Source: Clostridia bacterium (lineage in GTDB: Bacteria; Bacillota; DULZ01). From it: DNA of 7,467 nt. The position numbers were made by a program, and so were the translations under genes. Below the pieces are notes generated by a model. That model was not told the DNA's origin. It saw only the letters and a program-made list of their open reading frames with translations, and ran no database searches. The DNA is taken from positions 1 to 7,467 of the forward strand of contig JAAYOX010000129.1 of NCBI GenBank assembly GCA_012520135.1, in the 5' to 3' direction. Of the stretch, positions 1-6,067 are shown piece by piece. How positions within the stretch are numbered: position 1 is the stretch's first letter; every line of letters starts with the position of its first letter.

Positions 1-1133
1 GGACCGCTGCCGGGCTCGCAGATTTTACCCGTCAACAAATGTAAGTTATGAATCAAATTGTTGCACCAAACCCCGGCTACCCGCTGGTTGATGCCCATGG
101 TCCACATGGACATGGTTTTTTTGCCGGGAGCACCGAAAATCCGGGCCAACTCCCGGATCTTGTCTGCCGGTAAGCCGGTAATTTTCTCGGCGGCTTCCGG
201 GGTAAATTCCTGCAGGAAGGCCTTGTATTCTTCGAAGGTGATCGGATTGGAGCCGTCGGAAAACTGGCAGTGTTGATTGATAAAGGTCTCATTAACCATT
301 CCCTCTTCAACGATTACCTGGGCCATGGCATGAAGGAGAGCCATATCGGTACCCGGTTTAAAAGGCACCGAAATATCGGCGATCTCATGGGACCTATGCC
401 TCCTGGGATCGGCCATAATGATCACCGTATCAGGATCTCTCCTCTTTTTGTCTGTCAACCGGGCAAAAAGCACCGGATGGGCCTCGGCCATATTGGAGCC
501 AATGATGAAGAAGACATCGGCATGTTCAAAATCATCATAGGCTCCCATTGGTTCATCGGAACCAAAGGTGGTCAAATAACCGGCCACCGCACTGGCCATA
601 CACAACCGGGGATTCCCATCCACATTGTTAGTGCCAATACATCCTTTGAAAAGCTTATTCATTACATAGGTTTCTTCTGCCAGGGTCTGGCCGGAGCCGT
701 AATAGCCAACGGAATTGGGGCCATATTCGGCGATGGCCTCTTTAAATTTACTGACCACCAAGTCCATGGCCTCATCCCAACTGGCCTCGACAAACTTCCC
801 GTCTTTTTTGATCAAAGGTTTGGTCAGGCGAGTTTTAGCGGTTATTACCTGGGGCAGGTAATAACCTTTGGCACAAAGCAATCCTTTGTTGCCTTCGTTG
901 TCAGGATCTCCCTTAACGGCTACTACCTTACCTCCCCGAACACCAATTAAAACACCACAGCCTGTGCCGCAATAGCGACAGACTGATTTGACCCACTTAT
1001 CAACCGCTTCCTTTTCAGGATCGAAAGCAGTTCCCTCCGCCGGTCCCTGGCCCGTTTGGCCGGCACAGCCGGCGGAAATCATAGCTGCCGAGATTGCAGC
1101 CGCTTTAATAAAATCTCTACGCTTTAACTTCAT
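1..1133 (-). CDS. napA: Periplasmic-type nitrate reductase catalytic subunit NapA (N-terminal part, runs off left edge)
   Basis: This is the molybdenum bis-MGD, 4Fe-4S nitrate reductase that reduces nitrate to nitrite outside the cytoplasmic membrane. The frame is open from the ATG at 1133 to the window edge, giving 377 residues, about half the usual length. A Tat signal is seen (KRRDFIK, residues 4-10), followed by a plausible lipobox ending in AGC with Cys23 (Ser at -3), so the enzyme is probably a surface lipoprotein. The 4Fe-4S ligands are C52, C55, C59 (CRYCGTGC) and C87, with the conserved Lys89 in CAKG. Cys178 in the RLCMASAVAG motif is the expected Mo ligand, which marks the Nap class rather than Nar, whose Mo ligand is Asp. 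DEPMG, GSNMAE, HRS and NLHLLTGK motifs also match NapA. A GGGGAGGG Shine-Dalgarno lies 7 bases before the ATG, and napB ends 21 bases upstream. Other DMSO-reductase family members are possible but fit less well. Confidence 0.93.
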   Translation of the reverse strand, partial: MKLKRRDFIKAAAISAAMISAGCAGQTGQGPAEGTAFDPEKEAVDKWVKSVCRYCGTGCGVLIGVRGGKVVAVKGDPDNEGNKGLLCAKGYYLPQVITAKTRLTKPLIKKDGKFVEASWDEAMDLVVSKFKEAIAEYGPNSVGYYGSGQTLAEETYVMNKLFKGCIGTNNVDGNPRLCMASAVAGYLTTFGSDEPMGAYDDFEHADVFFIIGSNMAEAHPVLFARLTDKKRRDPDTVIIMADPRRHRSHEIADISVPFKPGTDMALLHAMAQVIVEEGMVNETFINQHCQFSDGSNPITFEEYKAFLQEFTPEAAEKITGLPADKIRELARIFGAPGKKTMSMWTMGINQRVAGVWCNNLIHNLHLLTGKICEPGSG

Positions 1134-1154
1134 CTGGCTACCCTCCCCGCACTC

Positions 1155-1454
1155 CTATATTTCTTCCAATACATGGCACTGACGACAGGTGGTTAACTCC
1201 GGATGAGGTGTCTTTGGAGCCTTTCCCAATTCTCCCTCCCGGTGGCAAACTAAACAATCAGTTTTAGCCTCAAGGTCATGGGGAATAGGAGGTGGAAATC
1301 CATCCAAATCATGCCCTTGTGTTTCTACGATTTCTTGAGGTTCCGGAACGCCGGCAGGCTCCGTGGCACAACCGGCTACAAGAAGACCGGCACATCCCAC
1401 CACAAGCACAAAACATATGGCAATCAAAAACCTGTTTCCTTCTTTATCCTTCAT
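1155..1454 (-). CDS. napB: Small dihaem cytochrome c lipoprotein, NapB-like
   Basis: Predicted electron-transfer subunit that passes electrons to NapA. It has 99 residues. A hydrophobic N-terminus (residues 9-28) ends in a good lipobox (VAGC, Cys29), so it is probably lipid-anchored on the outer face instead of soluble. Two CxxCH haem c sites are present: C67-H71 (CLVCH) and C90-H94 (CRQCH). The PPPIPH motif (residues 54-59) and a TPHP motif (82-85) before the two haems match NapB, where these histidines are the likely axial ligands. It is shorter than proteobacterial NapB (about 130-150 residues). The ATG has an AAGGGAGG Shine-Dalgarno, and the gene sits between napF (15-base gap) and napA, as expected for an operon. 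Being NapB-like rests on motifs and context; a generic small dihaem cytochrome is the alternative. Confidence 0.85.
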   Translation of the reverse strand: MKDKEGNRFLIAICFVLVVGCAGLLVAGCATEPAGVPEPQEIVETQGHDLDGFPPPIPHDLEAKTDCLVCHREGELGKAPKTPHPELTTCRQCHVLEEI

Positions 1455-1469
1455 ATTTTCAATCCTCCC

Positions 1470-1832
1470 TTACCGACTACCGGTTCTTTCGGAAATTATT
1501 GCTTTCAGGGGAGGTGCTGAGACAGTAACGGCCGGGATTGGTGCCAAGCAAGCTTTGACACAATCACCACAACCGTTGCACCGTTCCTTGCTAATCCTGG
1601 GGTAGCGATAAGCCCTCAGTTGGATCGCTTTAGGTTCAAGAGGACAGGCACTGTAACAGGCATTGCACAGCTGGTTGCGATAGGCCAGGCATTGCTCTTC
1701 ATCGATCTCCGCCGTCCCTATTTCCGCCAATTCCAAAGCTGCAGCCGGTATGATAGTGCCTCCCAGGTACTTTAAATCATTGGCAAATAAGGAGAACAAT
1801 CGCCTTCTCCCCAAAGCTTTTTGGTCAGCCAA
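1470..1832 (-). CDS. napF: NapF-type 4Fe-4S ferredoxin (two clusters)
   Basis: Cytoplasmic iron-sulfur protein of the nap operon. NapF is thought to help maturation or electron supply to NapA before export. With the start at the TTG at 1832 it has 120 residues. There is no signal peptide or membrane segment. Cluster motif 1 is C48-x7-C56-x2-C59-x3-C63 (CLAYRNQLC then CNACYSACP); motif 2 is C85-x2-C88-x2-C91-x3-C95 (CNGCGDCVKAC). This matches the C-terminal half of proteobacterial NapF, which also has a CLA-x5-6-C-x2-C motif; the N-terminal cluster region of larger NapF proteins is missing. The start was chosen because an AAGGAGGG Shine-Dalgarno directly follows the napD stop at the right distance from this TTG. 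A longer frame beginning at 1871 would overlap napD and bury that site. A NapG-like role is less likely because no Tat signal is present. Confidence 0.78.
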   Translation of the reverse strand: MADQKALGRRRLFSLFANDLKYLGGTIIPAAALELAEIGTAEIDEEQCLAYRNQLCNACYSACPLEPKAIQLRAYRYPRISKERCNGCGDCVKACLAPIPAVTVSAPPLKAIISERTGSR

Positions 1833-1839
1833 TAAGAGT

Positions 1840-1848
1840 CCCCTCCTT
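1840..1848 (-). promoter_or_regulatory. Ribosome binding site that fixes the napF start
   Basis: On the minus strand AAGGAGGGG begins inside the napD stop codon (TAA, 1849-1847) and lies about 7 bases before the TTG at 1832-1830. Its spacing supports the TTG at 1832 over the upstream TTG at 1871, and suggests that napD and napF are translated in close succession. Confidence 0.7.
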
Positions 1849-2089
1849 ATGAGGTAATCTCTTCTCCACAATGGATATAAACAGGATAAACCCCAATCGC
1901 CCCCGGCAGCTCCTTTAGTTCAACTTCCAAACACCGGTGGGCTTCCTTGAGGGAGTCGCTTTCCAAAGAGAAAACCACTTGCCCCTCCAGCCAAGCTCCC
2001 GCTTCTAATCCTTTAATACCCTTGGCTGCCTGAATCAGTTCTTCTTCTTTTCCCGGTCTACACTTAATCACTAAACTGGAAATAACCAT
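1847..2089 (-). CDS. napD: NapD, NapA Tat-signal chaperone
   Basis: Small cytoplasmic protein that binds the twin-arginine signal peptide of NapA and holds back export until the molybdenum cofactor is inserted. It has 80 residues, the usual length. The N-terminal ISSLVIKCRP strand (3-12), the central GQVVFSLES segment (36-44) and the C-terminal PGAIGVYPVYIHC segment (62-74) match the ferredoxin-like fold and conserved pattern of NapD. There are no cofactor-binding cysteine pairs. The ATG start has a GAGGTG Shine-Dalgarno 5 bases upstream. The presence of a Tat signal on the NapA encoded three genes downstream is consistent with this role. Identification is firm on sequence pattern plus context. 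Confidence 0.88.
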   Translation of the reverse strand: MVISSLVIKCRPGKEEELIQAAKGIKGLEAGAWLEGQVVFSLESDSLKEAHRCLEVELKELPGAIGVYPVYIHCGEEITS

Positions 2090-2132
2090 GTTTTCACCTC
2101 ACAACCATAGTTACATCCTTTGGAGGTTGCTC

Positions 2133-2152
2133 ATCAACCACCGGTAGGTGAT
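2133..2152. repeat. Imperfect 20-base palindrome upstream of napD
   Basis: The two 10-base arms (ATCAACCACC and GGTAGGTGAT) match as an inverted repeat at 8 of 10 positions, centred on CCGG with no loop. It lies 44 bases before the napD start, in the 110-base gap after the haem protein gene. It could be an operator for an internal promoter, but no clear -10/-35 was seen and chance is not excluded. An overlapping short hairpin (GGTTG-ctcat-CAACC, 2125-2139) can also form. Confidence 0.25.
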
Positions 2153-2171
2153 ACTTTAGCAAGGGGCAGGA

Positions 2172-2194
2172 AGGCAGGGGGAAACCCCCTACCT
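2172..2194 (-). other. GC-rich hairpin just after the seven-haem cytochrome gene
   Basis: AGGGGG and CCCCCT (2176-2181, 2185-2190) pair around a 3-base loop, and a further 3 bp (AGG/CCT) pair beyond one mismatch. In RNA read from the minus strand the hairpin begins a few bases after the TAA of the cytochrome gene. No U-tract follows, so it is not a normal intrinsic terminator. An mRNA-protecting, processing or partial-attenuation element between the cytochrome genes and napDFBA is a reasonable inference. Confidence 0.5.
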
Positions 2195-2199
2195 CCGCC

Positions 2200-3423
2200 T
2201 TATTTCAGACTATCCAGTTCGCGTCCCGTTTCTTTTTCGTATTTATACATCTCATAAGGTTCGATCTCGATCCCTGTTTGCTCTTTTAAGGCATGCTCAA
2301 AACGGAGTCTCTCCGCTTCCTTCTTAATATCCTGGTAATATTGCCAGAGGCTGGCAGCCCCATGCCAGTGAGCATAGTCCGGGGAGAAGTGCTGAGCACC
2401 CTTGATGGTCGTAGCTTCGGCATACTTAAAGAGTTCAAACATTAAACTTTCGATTTGGCTCACATGGCTGTAACCCAGGCTTTTCGCCGTGAGATGAGGA
2501 ATGCCTTCCGTATCCAGCAGGGAACCAAAGGTAGGTTCAAGAATGCCGTCCCTATATAAACCTTTGATGATGTTTCGGGCTTCATCAACAATGCGCAGGG
2601 TTTCTTTCTTGATCTCGTTGACGTTCCGGCGGGCATCGTTTACATATTCCTGGCTATGACACTGGAGACAATTATCCCAGAGCTTCTGCCTGCCTTCCTC
2701 TTCATATTCATCCCGTAATTGAATAATCAAATGATTATTCTCCGGATCCGCATGACAGGTAATACAAGTGGGCTGCCCCGTCAGCAGAGCCACTTGATGA
2801 TGAGCACTTGATTCATAAGCTTCCCTTTGAGGATGGTCGGGACCCATATGGCAGTTTTCACAACCGTTGGTGATATTGCCGGTGACCATTTGCCCCGGTG
2901 CCGCCATCTTTTCATGCTTGGGAACTACCGACGTATGTCCTTGGTGGCAACTGGTACAGTTGTTTCCGATCTTGGTATGGCAGGCGTCGCAACCTTGGTT
3001 CTGCATTGCCGGCCAAGCATCTAAGATTTTAAACCGGACATTATTCTGGGAGAAGGAAACAGCGTCAACGTGACGAGTTTGCATATAGCCTTCGTATTCT
3101 TTCTCGTGACAACTGCCGCATGTTTCAGGATCCACTTTTCTAAAGTTAGCATAAGTTAAATCTTCTTCTCCTAATAACTCCACTCCATGACAACTAACAC
3201 AGCTAACCCCGTTTTGACCGTGAGGACTGTCTTTCCAAAGCTGGTATTTCATGGGCATCTTATCTTTGTAGTAGTTTTCAAAGGCCAATACTTCTTCTTT
3301 AGTGGCGCCTTCCGGCACTTCTACTTTTGCGCTTGTTGAGGCACTAAGCAGGGCTATACCGCCAACTACTAATACAATAACCACAATCCAGAGGATCAGG
3401 CTCTTTTTTCCTATTACACTCAC
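2200..3423 (-). CDS. Membrane-anchored seven-haem cytochrome c, hydroxylamine oxidoreductase (HAO)-like
   Basis: Has 407 residues, with one N-terminal membrane segment (about 9-27) and no lipobox, so the haem domain should face outward. Seven CxxCH sites begin at C75, C102, C145, C156, C188, C220 and C252; there are no other cysteines. Their spacing follows HAO haems 2-8: the close pair CDACH/CTSCH matches HAO P460 haem 4 and haem 5, and CENCH followed by GPDH and a YESSAHH stretch matches haem 6. Histidines H68, H118 and H208 precede or follow haems as axial ligands do in HAO. The Cys-free C-terminal half (from about 257) is predicted helical, ending in HFSPDYAHWHG (345-355), where HAO has its crosslinking Tyr; that Tyr seems absent. 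Reductive use on nitrite, NO or hydroxylamine is an inference. GTG start with AAGGAGG, 15 bases after the tetrahaem gene. An electron relay is the alternative. Confidence 0.8.
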   Translation of the reverse strand: MSVIGKKSLILWIVVIVLVVGGIALLSASTSAKVEVPEGATKEEVLAFENYYKDKMPMKYQLWKDSPHGQNGVSCVSCHGVELLGEEDLTYANFRKVDPETCGSCHEKEYEGYMQTRHVDAVSFSQNNVRFKILDAWPAMQNQGCDACHTKIGNNCTSCHQGHTSVVPKHEKMAAPGQMVTGNITNGCENCHMGPDHPQREAYESSAHHQVALLTGQPTCITCHADPENNHLIIQLRDEYEEEGRQKLWDNCLQCHSQEYVNDARRNVNEIKKETLRIVDEARNIIKGLYRDGILEPTFGSLLDTEGIPHLTAKSLGYSHVSQIESLMFELFKYAEATTIKGAQHFSPDYAHWHGAASLWQYYQDIKKEAERLRFEHALKEQTGIEIEPYEMYKYEKETGRELDSLK

Positions 3424-3438
3424 CTGTTGTCTCCCTCC

Positions 3439-3969
3439 TTAGTTATTACTCTGGGGACGATGTCCCGTTCTCTTGTGACAGGAAACACACGATGCGGTAC
3501 CAACAGCCGTGGAATGAGCTATCTGCTGTACCTGATTTTTAGGCAGCTGTTGAGTGAGATCATGACAAGCTAGACAATTATCGTCACTAATCCCTTTTCT
3601 GGCCCGTACTTTCAATGCAGGCGTCTTTTGTTGAAACTCAAAAGCACTGGGCCGGACGATATAGTGAACATAAGGTTCTTTCAGCTTTCCAACTTTGGTA
3701 ACCAGCATCTGGGCAAAACCCCCGGGGAGATGGCAGTCCTGGCATTCAGCCACAATTCCCAATTCATTTTTACCATGGGCCGAACTTTCCCAGGTGGCGA
3801 AAACACCCTCCATCTCGTGGCACGACCGGCAAAAATCAGTTTGCGAAGTATAACTGCTGGCACCGGTAATAAATAACAGTGCTGCCAAGGCCATACATAT
3901 AGGTAAAATCCACTTAAGTTTCCTGGTGCTGTCAACAGTTACTTTTTCTTTGGTGGTTGCCGTGGTCAC
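3439..3969 (-). CDS. NapC/NrfH-family tetrahaem cytochrome c, membrane quinol dehydrogenase
   Basis: Predicted to oxidise menaquinol in the membrane and hand electrons to outward-facing haem or molybdenum enzymes. It has 176 residues with one membrane anchor (about 19-38) preceded by a basic cytoplasmic stretch. Four CxxCH sites are at C47, C76, C132 and C161. The first is CRSCHEM, with Met53 placed like the NrfH haem 1 ligand, followed by the family's TWESSAH and CQDCHLPGG motifs. The GTG start is supported by AAGGGAGG 7 bases upstream; no better start exists. It is the first gene of the nap operon and ends 15 bases before the seven-haem gene, so it could serve as NapC for NapA/B, as HaoC/NrfH for the seven-haem protein, or both. 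No symbol is given because the sequence does not separate these roles. Confidence 0.87.
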   Translation of the reverse strand: MTTATTKEKVTVDSTRKLKWILPICMALAALLFITGASSYTSQTDFCRSCHEMEGVFATWESSAHGKNELGIVAECQDCHLPGGFAQMLVTKVGKLKEPYVHYIVRPSAFEFQQKTPALKVRARKGISDDNCLACHDLTQQLPKNQVQQIAHSTAVGTASCVSCHKRTGHRPQSNN

Positions 3970-4057
3970 TAGCTATCCTCCCTTCTTGAAAAACATCACA
4001 CGCAAGGGAATGTGAATGCATTCTCTATCGTGGCATTTGGACATCACCCCTTTAAAC
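3970..4057 (-). promoter_or_regulatory. Probable leader/promoter region of the nap operon with inverted repeats
   Basis: The 88 bases between the upstream terminator and the tetrahaem gene start must hold the nap operon promoter if the terminator works. Two symmetric elements are seen: TCACA (3996-4000) facing TGTGA (4011-4015) with a 10-base spacer, and a perfect 10-base palindrome GAATGCATTC (4014-4023). No confident sigma-A -10/-35 pair or canonical TTGAT-N4-ATCAA FNR box could be picked, so this is placed by position more than by motif. The operator reading is tentative. Confidence 0.35.
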
Positions 4058-4096
4058 AAAAAAAGTGTTTGCTCTGTAAAATCTTAGCAAACACTT
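4058..4096 (-). terminator. Rho-independent terminator of the ABC transporter operon
   Basis: A perfect 11-bp inverted repeat (AAGTGTTTGCT at 4063-4073, AGCAAACACTT at 4086-4096) surrounds a 12-base loop. Read on the minus strand the stem is followed at once by a T-run (TTTTTGTTT), giving a U-tract. It lies 75 bases after the stop of the second permease and before the nap operon, so it separates the two transcription units. The 4097-4170 stretch between stop and stem holds no gene. Confidence 0.8.
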
Positions 4097-4170
4097 CTTA
4101 TCTCCCTCTTACAGGGGTTTTAATGAACTTTTAAGGATTGTTTAACAAATTCTTACTGCCTTTGGATATC

Positions 4171-5346
4171 CTACAACTGCCGGAGAGCAGGAACCGGATC
4201 CAATTGAGCCGCCTTATAAGCAGGATAACCGGCAGCAGTCAATCCGATTAACCAGGACAAGACCTGAACCGGGAGGAACAACCACAGGATCCAAGCCCAG
4301 TTCATACCGGCACCTCCCAACAGGTGGATTAGAAAAGCACCCAAAAACACACCTGCCGCAAAACCTAAAATGCCTCCCACACCGGTAATCATCCCTGCTT
4401 CCAACATAATGATCTTAATAATGTGCTTTTGCCGGTAACCCATGGCCCTTAAAATACCTATTTCCCCTACCCGCTCCTTTACCGAAGACATCATGGCCAC
4501 GGCGATCATTAACCAATTAAGCAGAAAAACAATCAGTGCTCCATAACCGGCAAATTGACTGATCCGCATCAACAGCTCTTGACGGGCTTCTCTTTCATCG
4601 ATGACCCTGGTTACTTTAACGCCGGTTAGATTTGCCTCCAAAGAGGAAATCCATTCTTCGACGGCCAAATCCTCGCTTCCCTGTTGAGCGGGTACCTGAA
4701 ACCGCAATTCCATCAAGCTAATTCCCTCAACACCGGTGAGAGACATCATTTCCTCCCAATCCTTGAAGAAAAGCTTGTCCTCGCCCCTACCCGCAGGCAA
4801 TAGGATGCCTGAAACCAGGTAAGTCTTACCTGAAATGAGGACCTGATCTCCCGGCTTTAATCCCAAAGAACCGGCGAGATCAAAACCCACTATGACTTCT
4901 TCCGCATTTTTTGGGAAATCCCCGGTCTCAAGCGCCCACCAGTCCTGGAGAGCCCGCTCCAACTGAAGATCCAGACCGCAAAGTAGTACTTGCCGTCCCA
5001 TTACTTCGGAAGCCAAAACCAGCTTGGGAGACACCAGATCTAAACCGGTCATTTCCAACTGCCGGATCTCCTGAAAATACTCTTTCGGCAAAAGGACTTG
5101 GGAGGACCGGACGGGAGAGCCTACCGGTACTCCCAGGTAAGAATCCCCGGTTTCTAACCCCTCAGGCGTCACCAGCAATCGAATCCCGGTCTGCTCCAGT
5201 TGCCGGTGATACTCAGCCTGTAAACTATGGGTGAGTAGATAGAATGAGACCAAGGTCCCTAAACAGAGGACCATTCCCAGGAGCAAAAAGGCCGTTCTTC
5301 CTTTCCGCAATTTCAAGTGGGCCAGGGCTACGTCCAACAGTCTCAT
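4171..5346 (-). CDS. FtsX/MacB-fold ABC transporter permease (second permease)
   Basis: Membrane subunit of the ABC system, 391 residues. One membrane helix lies near the N-terminus (about 18-38), followed by a large extracytoplasmic MacB-PCD-like domain (about 45-260) and three C-terminal helices (about 268-287, 315-340, 350-374). The cytoplasmic coupling motif EIGILRAMGYR (295-305) and the terminal YPAYKAAQLDPVPALR stretch are typical of FtsX-like permeases. It is a diverged paralogue of the permease encoded at 6068-7228 (shared QxWW, SLME and ExGIxRAxGxR positions) but lacks that protein's CSTC motif. Its ATG overlaps the ATPase stop as ATGA, which indicates coupled translation and a common complex. 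Substrate cannot be read from the sequence; the DUF2318 neighbour favours the iron/redox-linked subgroup over LolCE, MacB or bacitracin-type exporters. Confidence 0.88.
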   Translation of the reverse strand: MRLLDVALAHLKLRKGRTAFLLLGMVLCLGTLVSFYLLTHSLQAEYHRQLEQTGIRLLVTPEGLETGDSYLGVPVGSPVRSSQVLLPKEYFQEIRQLEMTGLDLVSPKLVLASEVMGRQVLLCGLDLQLERALQDWWALETGDFPKNAEEVIVGFDLAGSLGLKPGDQVLISGKTYLVSGILLPAGRGEDKLFFKDWEEMMSLTGVEGISLMELRFQVPAQQGSEDLAVEEWISSLEANLTGVKVTRVIDEREARQELLMRISQFAGYGALIVFLLNWLMIAVAMMSSVKERVGEIGILRAMGYRQKHIIKIIMLEAGMITGVGGILGFAAGVFLGAFLIHLLGGAGMNWAWILWLFLPVQVLSWLIGLTAAGYPAYKAAQLDPVPALRQL

Positions 5347-6035
5347 GGGGCATCATCCTTAACCAGGATTTTCTCGATGACCCCATCCTTAATCATGACT
5401 GTCTTGTTTACATAATGCAGGGTCTCTTCGTTATGAGTAACCATGACAATGGTCAGACCTTCCCGGTTTAACTCCCGGAACAGTTCCATTATTTCCTGCC
5501 CGGTGGCAGTATCCAGGGCACCGGTAGGCTCATCAGCCAGAATAATAGGAGGCTGGTTCACAATGGCTCTCGCGATGGCTACCCGCTCCTGCTCCCCACC
5601 GGAAAGCTGGTTAGGCAACCGGTTTAGTTTGCTGCCCAAGCCTACTTTTTCCAACACTGCCTGGGCTTTTTCCCGCTGCTCTTGGTGGGAATAAGGCAAG
5701 ATGGCCAGGGGAAGCATTACGTTTTCAATGGCAGTCAGGTAAGGAATTAAATGAAATTGCTGGAAAACAAACCCCAGGTAATGACTGCGGAAATCCGCCC
5801 TGCGCTCCTGTTTTAATCCATAAACGTCAATGCCGTCCACCAATAGTTTTCCTTGAGTTGGCGGATTCAAAGCTCCCAGAATAGTTAAAAGAGTGCTTTT
5901 GCCGGAACCGGAGGGACCCATTAATGCCATGAAATCCCCCGCTTCCACGGTGAGAGAAATATTATGCAAAACAGCTACTCTTTCTCCCCCGCTTTCATAC
6001 ACCTTACTAATCTCTATTCCTTTAATCAGACCCAT
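5343..6035 (-). CDS. ABC transporter ATP-binding protein, MacB/LolD type
   Basis: Cytoplasmic ATPase that drives the two flanking FtsX-fold permeases. It has 230 residues, a complete domain of usual length. Walker A is GPSGSGKST (40-48), the Q-loop is FQQFHLIP (91-98), the signature is LSGGE (144-148), Walker B is IILADE (164-169), the D-loop is GALD (172-175), and the switch histidine is H201 in VTHNEE. All catalytic residues are present. The ATG start has AGGAG 6 bases upstream. It lies between the two permeases (32 bases after the first, 4-base overlap with the second). Members of this class commonly power mechanotransmission rather than classical translocation, so the partner, not the ATPase, would decide the function. 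A haem exporter CcmA is unlikely because the partners are FtsX-like. Confidence 0.93.
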   Translation of the reverse strand: MGLIKGIEISKVYESGGERVAVLHNISLTVEAGDFMALMGPSGSGKSTLLTILGALNPPTQGKLLVDGIDVYGLKQERRADFRSHYLGFVFQQFHLIPYLTAIENVMLPLAILPYSHQEQREKAQAVLEKVGLGSKLNRLPNQLSGGEQERVAIARAIVNQPPIILADEPTGALDTATGQEIMELFRELNREGLTIVMVTHNEETLHYVNKTVMIKDGVIEKILVKDDAP

Positions 6036-6067
6036 AGTTCGCTCCTGTCATCATCATATTTAAGCTA

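Noticed and set aside
270..950. A 226-codon open frame on the plus strand
   Set aside because: It lies fully antisense to napA, whose frame has every expected catalytic motif. The plus-strand product shows no recognisable domain and no convincing ribosome binding site.
1833..1871. napF starting at the TTG at 1871
   Set aside because: It would overlap the napD end by 25 bases, has no good Shine-Dalgarno, and would place the strong AAGGAGGG site inside its own coding sequence.
2200..3423. NrfA (pentahaem nitrite reductase) as identity of the multihaem protein
   Set aside because: NrfA has a CxxCK catalytic haem (or CxxCH variant) and five haems with different spacing. Here there are seven CxxCH sites spaced as in HAO and no CxxCK. 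MccA-type CX15CH haem sites are also excluded because no spare cysteine exists.
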